64,000 nt of DNA, taken from assembly GCF_000143415.4 (NCBI RefSeq), contig NW_003314285.1, positions 1,793,183-1,857,182 of the forward strand, written 5' to 3'. The DNA comes from Selaginella moellendorffii. Taxonomy: Eukaryota; Streptophyta; Lycopodiopsida; Selaginellales; Selaginellaceae. A program made the translations under genes and the position numbers. The notes beneath the pieces are model-generated. The model was not told where the DNA came from. It saw only the letters and a program-made list of their open reading frames with translations, and ran no database searches. Positions 7,876 to 21,365 of the stretch are shown here, one piece after another; position 1 is the first letter of the stretch; every line of letters starts with the position of its first letter.

Positions 7876-10674
7876 TTACCAGTAGTCCCCACAGGAGCAC
7901 TCGCCACGATCGAAGTGGTGAAACCGGTTGCTGTCCCGGACCGTGATCCTTCTTCCCTCGACGCCGCTAATGAACTTGATTGCCGAGTGGCAGTCGGAGC
8001 ACACGCGCAAGTTCTTGACGATGCACAGCGGCGTCCTGGGTGGCGTGCTGGCAATCCCAAACGCCACCGCCAGCTTCTCGCTGTGATAGAACAGCACCTC
8101 GTCCTTCTCCTCCTCTTCCATGCTGTGGATCACCACCTTTCGATCCGGCTCGTACCCCTTGATCCTCATCTCCGACATCAGCCTCTGCAGCGTCTTGAAG
8201 ATGCGAGACTTGTCCGGATGGATCGAGTCCCCGGCCACGAACTCGTGCACCTGTTTGTCGATCTCGATCCAGCTCCGCCCAGCCTGCTTCCTCACCCCGG
8301 CTTGCTCCATCCTCTTCCTCACCTTGGCAGCCTCGTCCCACTTCTTGAGCGCCGCGTAGAGGTTGGAGAGCATGATGTAGGCCGCGGCACACCTGGGCTC
8401 TCGCTGGAACGCCTCCTCCGCCGCTCGGGCAGCTCGATCTTCGTCCTTGTGCGTCACACAGGCGCAGAGCAGCGATGTCCAGAGCACAGCGTCGGCTGGA
8501 ACCGGCATGGCTTGTATCAGCTCCTCGGCCTCTTCGAGCTTCCCAGACCGCCCAAGCATGTCGATCAAGCATCCAAAGTGTACCTCCCTGGGAGTGATGC
8601 CGAAGTCCTGCCTCATCTCCACGAAGTGGCTCACGGCGTCTTTGAACTTCCCCGAGTGGCTGCAACAGTAGAGGATGGTGACGAAGGTGATGTCGTTCGG
8701 CCTCACTCCTTCCAGCTTCATTTGCAGCGCTAGCCGGAGCGATTCCTTGACGAGGCCGTTCTGGGCGTAGCTGGTCATCATCGACGTCCACGAGACGACG
8801 TTCTTGGAGTCCATGTAGTCGAAGATCCGCCGAGCTTCTGCCAAGTTGCCGCACTTGCCATACATGTGAACCAGCGCGTTCTGGATGCCAGCGTCCAGTC
8901 CCAGAGCCGTGGAGTTCACCGTAGCGTGGATTTGCTTCCCTCGGTCCCCTGCTGCAGCACTGGCACAGGCGTCCAGCACGCTTATAAATGTGATCCTGTC
9001 CGGCTTCACGTCCATGCTGTCGAACAAGGCCAGAGCTTCTCTCGATCTTCCGTTCTGGCCGTAAGCTGCTAGCATCGCGTTCCAGGAGACCACATTCTTC
9101 TCCACCATGCTGTCAAACACGTCCCTGGCATCGTCGGGGCTTCCACACTTGCCATACATGTTGACGAGTGTGTTGCCAACAACGATGGAAGTGTCCAGCC
9201 CCGCGTAAACGATCCTGACGTGAAGAGCTTTGCCGAGCTCCAGAGCTCCCACGCTGGTGTAGGCGTCTAGAACACTGACGTAAGTTATCCTGTCCAGCTC
9301 CATCCCTTCCTGTTGCATGAGCTTGAAGAAGAGGAGGGCCTCGTCCGCAAGCTCGTTCTGGCAAAAGGCCGCGATCATCGTGCTCCAGCTGATAACGTTC
9401 TTTTCCGGCATCCTCGTAAACACGGCAAAGGCCTCCCCGATGCTTCCACACTTGCCATACATGTTGATGATGGCGTTGGCGGTGACCAAGTCCGAATCCA
9501 TGCCGCACGAAGCAGCAGCCGAGTGGATCTCTCTCCCCAGCTTGAGAGCTTCCAAGCTGGAGCAAGCGTCTAGAGCAGCGACGAACGTCATGTTGGCCGG
9601 AAGCACGCCGCACTGATCCATCTCCTGGAAGAGCTGGATGGCCGATCTCGCGAGGCCACAGTTGACGTAGATGCTCAGCATGGAGTTCCAGCATATCAAG
9701 TCCCTCCTCTTCATCTTGTCAAAGATGGCCTTGGCCTCGGCAAAACTTCCACACCTCCCATACATGTTGACGAGAGTTGTCGCGAGAGATCCATCTACAT
9801 CCAGCCGGAACTCGTTGATCTTGGAGTGGACGTCCCTGCCTCTAGCCAAGCCTTCCTCCTCGTCAAGCCCAGCACAAGCATCCAGCGTGCTGATGAAAGT
9901 CACTCTATCCGGCATCACCCCTCCCTGTCTTTCCAGCTCGTCGAAGATCTCCACAGCCTGCCTGTTATACCCATTCTGTGCGTATGCCGCGATCATGGCG
10001 TTCCAGGAGACGATGTCGCGCCTTCTCATTGCATCGAAGACGAGCTTCGCCTCTTCTAGCTCCTGGAACTTCCCATACATGCTGATCAAGCTATTGTTGA
10101 TCATCACGTCCGTCGCAAACTCCGTGTGATCTGAGAGTAGCGAGTGAATACCTCTTCCTTGCGAGAGTGCCTTGGCGGCTCCACACGAATCGATGAACTT
10201 GAGCAGCGCTACTCGGTCAGGGAGCTCCCCTTCTTGGCACATCCGGTGGAAGAGCTGGATCGCCTCCACTCCACGCCCGCTCTGCACAAATCCAGCCATG
10301 AGCATCGTCCAAGAGAAGACATTCTTGTGCTGCATGGCATCAAACACGCGCTTAGCTTCCACCAAGCTGCCGCATTTGCCATACATGTCCACAAGGAGAT
10401 TGGAGAGAAATCTAGGCCTGTCCAGCGTACCTGAATCCATCCACCGGTGGATCCTCCGGCCCTCCTCCAGCGCCTTGGCGCCCGCGCAGCGGCGAATGAG
10501 CTGCTCTAGATCTCCAGTGCCGCCGGCGGCGCCAGATTGCTCTAGCAGATCCACGGCCTCGCGGATCGCATCGACGCCGCCGCATTCCAGCACCGGGGAC
10601 AACCACTTCGTGATTGCCCGCCTAACAGAGGAGGCCATAAACCCTAAATCATCAACGTGACGTGGCATTGTCAT
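7876..10674 (-). CDS. PLS-class pentatricopeptide repeat protein with DYW deaminase domain
   Basis: A 932-residue intronless frame. More than 20 PPR-type motifs repeat the pattern of NTLVNMYGKCGSPDDARDVF followed by VSWNAMLAAYGQN, in PLS order. E/E+ domains follow, then a full DYW domain: HSEKLAVAFG, CSDCHSAIKFISG and the end CSCGDYW. The deaminase zinc ligands are all present. Two starts are possible: ATG at 10674, or the in-frame ATG at 10638, which gives MASSVRRAITKWLSPVLE, a more typical organelle transit peptide and my preferred start. It shares class and orientation with the upstream neighbour but is longer. The repeats differ, so the two are probably paralogues with different RNA targets. 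Expected role: organelle C-to-U RNA editing, which is unusually extensive in Selaginella. Confidence 0.95.
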   Translation of the reverse strand: MTMPRHVDDLGFMASSVRRAITKWLSPVLECGGVDAIREAVDLLEQSGAAGGTGDLEQLIRRCAGAKALEEGRRIHRWMDSGTLDRPRFLSNLLVDMYGKCGSLVEAKRVFDAMQHKNVFSWTMLMAGFVQSGRGVEAIQLFHRMCQEGELPDRVALLKFIDSCGAAKALSQGRGIHSLLSDHTEFATDVMINNSLISMYGKFQELEEAKLVFDAMRRRDIVSWNAMIAAYAQNGYNRQAVEIFDELERQGGVMPDRVTFISTLDACAGLDEEEGLARGRDVHSKINEFRLDVDGSLATTLVNMYGRCGSFAEAKAIFDKMKRRDLICWNSMLSIYVNCGLARSAIQLFQEMDQCGVLPANMTFVAALDACSSLEALKLGREIHSAAASCGMDSDLVTANAIINMYGKCGSIGEAFAVFTRMPEKNVISWSTMIAAFCQNELADEALLFFKLMQQEGMELDRITYVSVLDAYTSVGALELGKALHVRIVYAGLDTSIVVGNTLVNMYGKCGSPDDARDVFDSMVEKNVVSWNAMLAAYGQNGRSREALALFDSMDVKPDRITFISVLDACASAAAGDRGKQIHATVNSTALGLDAGIQNALVHMYGKCGNLAEARRIFDYMDSKNVVSWTSMMTSYAQNGLVKESLRLALQMKLEGVRPNDITFVTILYCCSHSGKFKDAVSHFVEMRQDFGITPREVHFGCLIDMLGRSGKLEEAEELIQAMPVPADAVLWTSLLCACVTHKDEDRAARAAEEAFQREPRCAAAYIMLSNLYAALKKWDEAAKVRKRMEQAGVRKQAGRSWIEIDKQVHEFVAGDSIHPDKSRIFKTLQRLMSEMRIKGYEPDRKVVIHSMEEEEKDEVLFYHSEKLAVAFGIASTPPRTPLCIVKNLRVCSDCHSAIKFISGVEGRRITVRDSNRFHHFDRGECSCGDYW

Positions 10675-10950
10675 GACGTGTCACCACTTACATGAGTACA
10701 CGTCAGTATAACTTCGACGGCTGCGATTGTGTACGGGAAATGGACGGGCAAGATTTGGTGGCACTGACAATTCGAAATCTTAGCGATGGGCGGGAGGAGC
10801 AGTGGCGCGCGCTAGGCTAGGGCTCCAGCGCGGGCGGAAGAGAGGGGAGCTCCCGCGGCGATGGATCCTTGTGCTTGGTAGCTGGAGAAAGTTTTCTTTC
10901 TACCGGCCGGAGGCTGTGGCGCTTGGAGGTAGGGTTTGCAGGCAGCGGCG

Positions 10951-13900
10951 ATGACTGCTGCTGCTAGTATCATTCCCAGCGACAATGACGATTTCGTGGA
11001 CGCCATCGTGCTCAGCTCCTCCGATGACGACGACGACGCTAGCGGGAAAGTCTTCTCTCCTCCAGCCGAGCAGCGGAGCGTCGCAACGCGGGTTAAATCC
11101 AGGAAGAGGAAACTTGCTACCCCGGCCGTCACCGCTTCCGCTGCTACTGTGTCACCCGAGAGGCCCCAACAGCCATCCAAGCCCAGGAAGCTTAAACGAA
11201 TCTCTCTGGAGGATGTGAATCGAAGAGCCATGAAAGACATACAAAACGAGCTCCGGGATCCATCCCCAGAAGGCATGGGGTCGAGGGAAGAAACTCCAGC
11301 CTCTATGGCCAAGGTTGGCACAGGTAGTGGGAGGTCTAGAAAAAAATCTGGGCGTCGACGAGCAAGTGCCACTTCTTCTGGCACCGTGAAGGAAGAAGAT
11401 GTTGCTGCGAAGGAAGACCCATGTCCACAACGTCCCAGTGGTGACTGCATTGTGGTTTTGGATTCGTCGGAAGAGGATCAATTGAGTCCTTCGGCAGTGG
11501 TGCGTGAAGAAGATATTGGAAAGAAGGTTGACAAGAAGGCTGGAAAGTCTGTCCAACGCAAGGATCCTGGACCAAACCCCAAGCCCAAGCCCAAGCCCAG
11601 GAAGAGTTTCGGCCCAAAGAAGCAACCACTTCCATCACCTCCTTCACCGGACGATGACGACTTTGCTCAAGAACCTATCCTTGTGGAGTCCGACGACGAT
11701 GACGAGGAGGACTCTCCTTCCGCGGCTCTCGTTGCGTGTCCCAGAAAGGGTCATAAGCTCGCTGTCAAGGCCCACTTTGTTGGCAAGCCAATTCCTGCTG
11801 CTCGAGCTAAGAGGCAGTGGCCTAATCGGTATGACAAGGTAAAGGCTTTTAAAGTGGTTGCATCTTTGTCTGACCTGCTAGACGCAGCAGAGTGCAGGAG
11901 CCGGCTCTCAAAAATGCGTGGAACATTACGAGGAAGCTGTGGTCGACGGGAAGCATTACAAAGTTGGCGATTGCGTTGCTTTAGAGGTACAGTCTTTCAT
12001 TTGCAGCTTCTTTGTAATCAACCAGTTACAGGGTGACGACACGGAGTACCTTGGGAAGGTCCTTGAGTTTTTCAAAACAGCTAACCAGGAAAACTGGTTT
12101 CGGGTTCAATGGTTTTTCCGATTTTCTGATACGGTATGTTTACGTCTCTGCGTATACCCGGATTGTAAATGTTCTCTGCAGGCCATAGGAGATCTCGACG
12201 ATGTTCACCTTGACAATAAAAGGGTGTTTCTGTCAGACGATGAGGATGACAACATGATAGAGTGTATCATTAAAAAAGTAAAAGTGTCATACGCGCCGGT
12301 TATGGTAAGCCTTTACGAGATGCTTGACCGCTGCTAATTGAAGCTTTTACAGGATGCATTTTCGAAAAAAAAGATCAAACAAAATTGCGATTACTATTTT
12401 GACATGGGTTATACTGGTGACTTCTCGACGTTTTACAAGGTGCCCTCAGGTAATGTTTTTGTTTTGTCTACGTAAACTGGCAACCTCAGATAGCGATGCT
12501 CTTGAAGAAGCGAGTTCCAGTTTTCAGACTGCTGTAACTAGATGCAGCGATACTATCAAGCCGGAATTGATATTGCTGGATTTGTACTGCGGTTGTGGGG
12601 CCATGTCAACGGGGCTGTCTATGGGAGCGGCATTGGGAGGTGTCAAGCTTGTAACTGTAAGTCTAGTGGATTGTATCGCGACTTCTGGTAATATCTGTTT
12701 GTGCATGTAGAAATGGGCCGTAGATTACAATGAACACGCATGCAACAGCATGAAGTATAATCATCCAGAAACCGAGGTGCATTTTACTGAAAATGAAGGT
12801 AATTACTTCACTCAGTTTTCTTCCTTGTATAGGTCCGCAACGAGGACGCCGAATGTTTTCTCCTTTTACTGAAAGAGTGGCAAAAGCTCTGTACGAAATA
12901 CGAAGGGCATGTAGCGGATGACAATTCAAACGCGAGTAGCCCTGATAGCACCACGCTTGGCGCAGATGAATATGCCGCTGATGAATACGAAGTTCAGCAG
13001 GTAGTTGATATTCGCATGGCAGGGATTCAGAAGCCAAAAAAGCCAGACACCTCGTCCAAAATGCCTGAGAAGCCAATCAAAAGACGACTTGAGTTCAAGG
13101 TGGGCAAAGGTTTTCTGTCGGATGTAACGAACACTTCGTCATGCAGGTACGCTGGAAAGGCTATACTAGTGATCACGATACCTGGGAACCTGTAGATCAC
13201 CTTGAGTAAGTAGTATGTTTTTTCGGTGGCGCACTATCATAGGCCGCTTCTTGCAGCTCCTGCCAAGAACGTATTCGTGACTTTGTACTGGAAGGAAGGA
13301 GACGTCGTATCTTGCCTTTGCCGGTAAAGTGGATATTTTATCGCTTGCAGTTTGTAAGGTTTTGTCACGACCAGGGAGACGTTGACATGGTGTGCGGAGG
13401 CCCTCCTTGCCAAGGGGCCAGTGGATACAATCGTTTTCGAAACACTGAGGCTCCTCTTACTTGCCCTCGTAATCGTCAGATGGTTATTTTCATGGACATC
13501 GTAGGTTTCTTGAGGCCGAAGTTCGTTTTGATGGAGAACGTTGTCGATATATTGAAATTTCAGCAAGGCCTTCTTGGCAGGTATGCCATGTTCCGCCTAG
13601 TGGATATGCGTTACCAGGTTCGTTTTCCTTTGTTTTCTTGTGGGGCTTGTTAATTCTTTGATTCTCCAGGCAAAACTTGGTATGATGGCTGCTGGGTCGT
13701 ATGGACTACCACAGTTTAGGATGCGTGTGTTTCTCTGGGGCGCGGCTCCGTCGGAAGTATGCTTTACTTTATCTAGTTTTGCGGGTTGATAACGTCTTTT
13801 CACAGATGCTACCAGCATTTCCTCTTCCAACGCACGATGCAATTTACAAAGGAAATGTTCCCAACCAATTTTCAGTAAGGGGCCTTGGCTTGTTGTTGAA

Positions 13901-15040
13901 ACACCTTTTTTACTAATGTGACGTGGTTGTGCAGCGGAACGTTGTAAAGCACATTGGCGAGCGGCAACTTGAGAAAGCACTGTTTCTAGGAGATTCCATA
14001 TCTGATCTGCCTCCTGTAAGTCTTTGTCAAAAACTTCTACGTTTTCTGAAAGTCTTTCTTGCTCCAGGTGAAAAATTGTGAGACAAGGGACGAGATCCCC
14101 TATAGAGACGGGCCGAAAACCGAATTCCAAAAACGTATTAGAAGCGCCAGAGATGGTGAGGCTCTATTTCTGAAACTTGCAACAAACGTTTGCTACTTCG
14201 AGATTTTGCAGTATTTTACGGTCGGGGACCCCGGGCGATGAATTCAACGGTGCATGATCACCGGCCATTACGACTAAATGACGACGATTACCAACGAGCT
14301 TGTAGAATACCAAAACGGAAGGTAATTGATTCGTAATTTCAATTGCTACTTGCTAGACAAATGCGCTGTTCAGGGAGCCAATTTTCGAGATTTAGGTGGA
14401 CTGAAAATTAAGGACGACAATTCAGTAACGCTGGATTTGACGGTGGAAAGAGAGTATTTGCCGTCTGGAAAACCACTGGTAATTTTAAGTCTGATATTTG
14501 CTCTCACCTCTCGTTTCCTTTCCTAGATACCGGACTATGCGATCTCTTTCATTAAAGGGAGATCACTCAAGTAAGTCTTGCAGTGTGTTTGAAACCATAC
14601 CAATATTTTGAAAACTCTAGGCCATTTGCGAGGATGTGGTGGGACGAGACTGTACCGACAGTAATCACACGAGCTGAGCCGCACAACCATGTGAGCTTTA
14701 TAAAAAGTTTAGTCTCCTCAATCGAAATGCGCGTGCTTTTCCAGAGAATGTTGCACCCGACGCAGGATAGAGTGCTAACAGTCCGGGAGAACGCTCGCCT
14801 GCAAGGCTTTCCCGACTGGTATAAGCTCACAGGAAGTGTAAAGGAGAGGTAAGTGTGATTTTCTCTTGCGGGATCAGTATCACTCTCTTCGACCACAGGT
14901 ACATCCAAGTTGGAAACGCAGTCGCTGTGCCGGTTGCTCGAGCGCTTGGCTTCTCGCTTGCCTTGACCACGCAACGCCTGTGCAAGGAACCGCGGCTTGA
15001 GCTCCCAGCCGGCTTCCCGTGCTTTGAATCGCAAGAGTAA
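10951..15040 (+). CDS. CMT: Chromomethylase-type DNA (cytosine-5) methyltransferase
   Basis: About 20 short exons assemble into a plant chromomethylase. An N-terminal low-complexity region (10951 to about 11838) is rich in Lys/Ser/Asp, with acidic DDDDD runs and KPKPKPK. A BAH domain follows (about 11920-12450; [28 protein letters not shown]). Methyltransferase motif I is [17 protein letters not shown] (near 12580). A chromodomain, [19 protein letters not shown] (near 13148-13205), sits inside the catalytic domain, the hallmark of CMTs. Then come motif [18 protein letters not shown] with the catalytic Cys (near 13397), motif VI FVLMENV, motif [15 protein letters not shown], a target-recognition region, and motif [15 protein letters not shown] (near 14910). 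The family methylates non-CG cytosines, mostly CHG, guided by H3K9 methylation. Motif I reads CGCGAM where SGCGGM is more usual. ATG at 10951 is the first in frame. CMT2/CMT3-type assignment is not attempted. Confidence 0.92.
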
Positions 15041-15159
15041 GATCACGGCGAAGAAGAGAACCTGACCCAGGAAAATCTCAAAAGGCAAACACGCTAACGA
15101 ATTTCTCATTTATTCATTTGGATTAGCTCTATGCACAACAAGCTAGAGCTTCTAGTTAC

Positions 15160-15909
15160 TGTTACCGGTACCATGGTGGCCCCCGTGGTACCCAGCAGTG
15201 GTATCGTGACCATGTGACCTTCATGACCGTGCCAGCCGTCTACATTGCCAGTAGTAGAATCGTGACCGTAGCCATGCCAGCCGTCTACGTTACAATCGAC
15301 ATCCATGGCCACCGTGACCATGCCAGTACCAACGTTGGCAGTAGCACAATCGTGAACATTGGGAGCCATCTATGGTACCAGTGGTAGCCACGTTGGCAGT
15401 AGCACGATTGTGACCATGACATCCATGGCCACCGTGACCATGCCAGCCATCCACGGTACCAGTTGTAACACCGTTGACCATGACATCCATGACCATGCCA
15501 TCTACAGTGCCAGTGGTAAAGTCGTGATCAATCGTGACCACCACTGTGGCCATGCCAGCCATCTACGTTGCCCAGTAGTAGAATCGTGACTGGTGACCCC
15601 GTGACCACCATGGCCATGCCAGCCAGTTGTAGTATCGTTACCTTGATCCTAGTATCATCACCCATGGTGACACCCGTGATCATGCCAGCCAGTTGTACTA
15701 TCATCACCATGATCCACATTACCAACACTAGTAGTCGTGTCGTGACCGTGGTAACCCCAGCCTCCATGGTGATAGTGATCAGAGGGATTAAGCTTGTCAC
15801 CATCTTCCTTTTCCTTGAGCACTCGAGCAAGTGTGGGAGTCGAACTAGTGATCAAGAGGATTCCAAAGAGCGCCAAACTTATGGAGTGATCCCAACGACG
15901 AGAAGCCAT
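15160..15909 (-). CDS. Secreted His/Gly-rich repeat protein; downstream repeats out of frame (possibly decayed)
   Basis: From ATG at 15909 an 83-residue frame begins with a clear signal peptide (MASRRWDHSISLALFGILLI, then TSSTPTLARVL). It passes into a His/Gly-rich stretch (HYHHGGWGYHGHD, GWHDHGCHHG) and stops at 15658. Downstream to about 15160 the DNA keeps coding similar GWHGHGGHG / NVDGWHGH units, but in shifting frames. The original protein was probably longer and has suffered small indels, or introns that I cannot resolve rejoin the frames. Proteins of this make-up are extracellular or cell-wall glycine-rich proteins, some metal-binding. A TATATA element near 15975 suits a promoter. It is head to head with the glycine-rich gene at 16300, and both start with related signal peptides followed by Lys/Glu-rich linkers. 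Confidence 0.6.
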
Positions 15910-16299
15910 TGCTACGAAGAGAAGACAGATGGATGGGTGAACGATGGGTTTGAGGCAAAGGAATGCGAGGATCTTTATATATTCTCATGGAAACTTGACG
16001 AAAATCGAGCCTTTCTTCCAAATAGAGAGTTCCGTGGTACAATGGTGGTGGTGATCGTGCACAAAACCACAACTCCATGACTTGGATTTGAAGACGCTTA
16101 ACTTAGATCCAACGGCCGAAGCTCTTATTTAGAGACAAGACAGAGATGCCCACCAGGCTACGTGGCGAGAGTTGACTTAATTGACCATAGTTGACCAAAC
16201 CTTTTCCCGAGATGGAAATCGACCATCACCCCTCGCTGGAAAGTTCCAGGGCCCTTTAAAACCCCGAGACGCTCCACACTCTTCTCTCTAGCACCAGCC

Positions 16300-16695
16300 A
16301 TGGCTTCCTTCTCCTTCGCGCGAATGGGGCTAGCCTTCCTTCTTCTAGTCTTGCTCGTTAGCTCCTCCATCTCCACGCTCGTCAAAGAGGAGAGCTCCAA
16401 CTCCAAGAGCGCTAGTAGCGCCACCACCGCTACTCGCGAGGAGGCGCGGGACGAGCATGGTGGCAAGACCACCACGCAGTGGGGTGGCGGCGGGTGTGGA
16501 CATCACGGATGTGGCGGCGGTGGTGGATGGGGTGGTCACGGTGGTGGCGGAGGGTGGGGTGGCGGCCGTGGTGGTGGCGGATGGGGCGGCCACGGCGGCG
16601 GCCGTGGCGGTGGTGGCGGTGGCTGGGGAGGAGGCGGCGGTGGCGGTGGCGGTGGTCACCATGGTCATGCCGGCGGTAAGAATGGTAACAACTAG
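16300..16695 (+). CDS. Secreted glycine-rich protein
   Basis: A 131-residue protein. The signal peptide is MASFSFARMGLAFLLLVLLV, followed by a short polar linker (residues about 30-60, Ser/Lys/Glu-rich) and then a Gly-rich domain built on GGGWGGHGGG and GGGHHGH units to the end. Glycine content is extreme. The make-up fits a structural cell-wall glycine-rich protein; the regularly spaced Trp and His could allow cross-linking or metal binding. A TTTAAA element at about 16255 lies 45 bp upstream of the ATG. The gene faces the His/Gly-rich gene at 15909 across about 390 bp, so they may share control elements. Confidence 0.8.
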   Translation: MASFSFARMGLAFLLLVLLVSSSISTLVKEESSNSKSASSATTATREEARDEHGGKTTTQWGGGGCGHHGCGGGGGWGGHGGGGGWGGGRGGGGWGGHGGGRGGGGGGWGGGGGGGGGGHHGHAGGKNGNN

Positions 16696-19039
<2,344 letters not shown>

Positions 19040-19250
19040 AAGATCTTCGATCAACCGCGAAATCTCTCGTGTAAATTTTTCCTATTGTCTATACTATTGG
19101 TCGGATTTTAGGGTTCTTCGATCCGTGGCGCGATCCATCGCCGCGAGGCGCGTGCCCGCCACATGGAATCTCTCACGGCTAAGCACGGCGCTAAGCTAAT
19201 CCGGAGCGATTTGGGCAACGAGTGGAGCGGAGGGGAGGATCATCGCAGCT

Positions 19251-20322
19251 ATGGCGGTGTTGAGCGGCGGCTCGCTACTCTTGGTGCTTCCTCCTCGCGG
19301 GCTGGGGCGATGTCCACGGCGGGGGATTCAATGCAGGTATGGCGGCAGCGGGAATGTGGGGCAGGGGATTGATCGTGCCGATCGCCAAGAACGCCAAGAA
19401 CACAACAAGGATTTGTTCTCAAATGGACGATGCTGGTGGTCGATCGTCTCGTCGGCCGCGACCGCTGCTCCCGTGCTCTTCCTTCCAGAGGTAAGAATTC
19501 CTTGGAAGTTCTCGAGAGATTAGTCTTCCATCTTTGTTCTTGGTTCGTTCTAACTTCGAGAACTTTTTTGCTTCCTAGGCTGCTTTGGCTGTGGATGGAC
19601 AATTTGGCATCCTGGAAGGACGCTCTTTCGCTCTGCTTCACCCGATCGTCATGGGAGGATTGTTTGCCTACACGATCTGGGCCGGCTACTTGGGATGGCA
19701 ATGGAGACAAGTGAGAACCATCCAAGCGGAGGTCACGGAGCTCAAGAAGCAAGTCAAACCTCGAGAGGAGAACTCTCCGCCCTCGGAGATCGAGCGAAAG
19801 ATCGAGAAACTCACCGAGGTACGTAACAGTGACATCAAGCCTTGGATTTCTATGGTTGTCGCTTTTTTTCTTTCTGACTTGGTTGGTTTCTTGTTGTTGC
19901 TTTCCAATTCCAGGTAAGGAAAGAACTCGTCAAGGGTGGATTTCGCGACAGGCATTTCAACGCTGGATCCATCCTCCTGGGATTTGGAGTGACCGAAGCC
20001 GTGGGTGGCTGCGTCAATACGTGGTTTCGCACTGGGAAGCTCTTCCCGGGGCCTCATTTGTTTAGCGGCGCTGGTAAGCTTCTCTCGTCTAAGCACACTG
20101 CCATTTGATTGATGGATTTTCCTTCCTCGTTTTCTCTTCGCAGCGATCACTGTGCTGTGGGCTCTCGCCGCCTCGCTCGTCCCGGCGATGCAAAAGGGCA
20201 ACGATACCGCCAGAAATCTTCACATCGCCCTCAACGTTGCAAATCTCCTCCTCTTTGTGTCGCAAATCCCCACAGGACTCGAGATCGTCGCCAAAGTTTT
20301 CGAGTTTACAACGTGGCCTTAA
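19251..20322 (+). CDS. Plastid DUF4079 membrane protein, four exons
   Basis: Exons 19251-19490, 19579-19818, 19914-20073 and 20144-20322 all have GT-AG borders and keep frame, giving about 272 residues. The N-terminus is basic and Ser/Gly-rich, fitting a chloroplast transit peptide. The core has a His/Gly membrane segment (LLHPIVMGGLFAYTIWAGYL), then a Lys/Glu-rich coiled linker (TELKKQVKPREENS). A second conserved block is HFNAGSILLGFGVTEAVGG, and two hydrophobic C-terminal segments end the protein (ITVLWALAASLVPAM, LNVANLLLFVSQI). This order matches the DUF4079 family shared by cyanobacteria and plastids. His-containing membrane helices hint at haem or pigment binding, but the function is not established. 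It lies about 210 bp downstream of the ZEITLUPE-like gene on the same strand. Confidence 0.82.
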
Positions 20323-21365
20323 AAGGTGGCGGACGTGGTCCCTTGTACGACAAGAATATGCACTCACATTCTCTTGTACGAGATGAATATTCCCCCATTG
20401 CTAGATCCTTCGAATCTTCCCTGGTTGGACTGGCACCGTCACTCTTTTCTTTTACGAGCACATTGTACGGCAAAGCTAGACGCAGTTCAACTGTTTGGCG
20501 ATGGTCTTCTCGACAAACTCTTCCACCGACACTCCCGCATCGGGCAATCCGGGCCGTCGATCCAGCTTTCCACGCTTTAGATGCTCCCAAAAAGAATTTC
20601 CTGGATTAAAGTGGGCGCAGTGCTGTGCTGCACAGCCTGGACGGAGATTCAACCATTTAAATCAGAATATTCGCCGCTTGATGCCTTGAGTTTTACCCAA
20701 CCATAGGATTCTGGTAAAATTTATGGAATGCTGTCCGACTGCATGGTTGGTGGAGAGGCAATTGTTCGCTGGCGGACGCCACGCCACTTTTTACAAACCG
20801 GTGTGGAGTAAATGTGTTTTTTTTCTTGAATCCGGTCCTGGCACGAAGCGTTGCAGAGGATTCATGTGGACTGTAAGAGCCGCAAGGTGAAAATTTTGGA
20901 GCAAGTTGGGGACGAGATTTTTACCGCGTGGGGATGAAATTTTTTGGTGTTTTTGCCGCGAAACAGAAAGAGTTGCTTACGCGCCACAATTTTTACATTT
21001 CTTACTTAACGATATTAACAGCCGTCCAGGCTGGCAGGATCTAGTCCGTCGGATGGGAGTAAGCGGCCAGCTGGACGAAAGCGTGTGCGTGGGTTTGACG
21101 GCTATGATTTGGCCACCAGAGCAGATGCATCGATCTTGACCCTTGGCTTGAAACGAAAGGTCCCCCGCACCAGCCGGAATCGAACCTTCACGGCCGGCAA
21201 CGGCTGCGATGGGCCCACGTGGCAGATCGGACAGACGGCAACTGTTAATGAGACGGAGCTAGAGACGTCAAGTATAGAGGTAGTATAGGCGCGCCATCGA
21301 CGAGCAAGGCAGGGCAAGGTGGAGCACCTCACGCATAGATTTCGATAGATCGGCAGTACTCAGCC
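20323..21365. other. Intergenic region, no gene recognised
   Basis: About 1 kb between the DUF4079 gene and the fasciclin-like gene. Short frames have no recognisable domain. A 20-base stretch at 21167-21186 resembles the 3' end of a tRNA-Gly in antisense but has no matching 5' half. The last about 100 bp should hold the promoter of the fasciclin-like gene. Confidence 0.5.

Noticed and set aside
10936-10950. Alternative start of the chromomethylase at TTG 10936
   Set aside because: An ATG in the same frame lies 15 bases downstream (10951), so a TTG start is unnecessary.
15359-16080. Plus-strand frames across the His/Gly-rich gene
   Set aside because: They are complements of the repeats of the minus-strand gene, which has the signal peptide and sensible composition.
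21167-21186. Antisense match to the 3' end of tRNA-Gly (GCACCAGCCGG and AATCGAACC)
   Set aside because: Only about 20 bases match, one base of the T-stem is missing, and no anticodon or D-arm follows. Not a tRNA gene.
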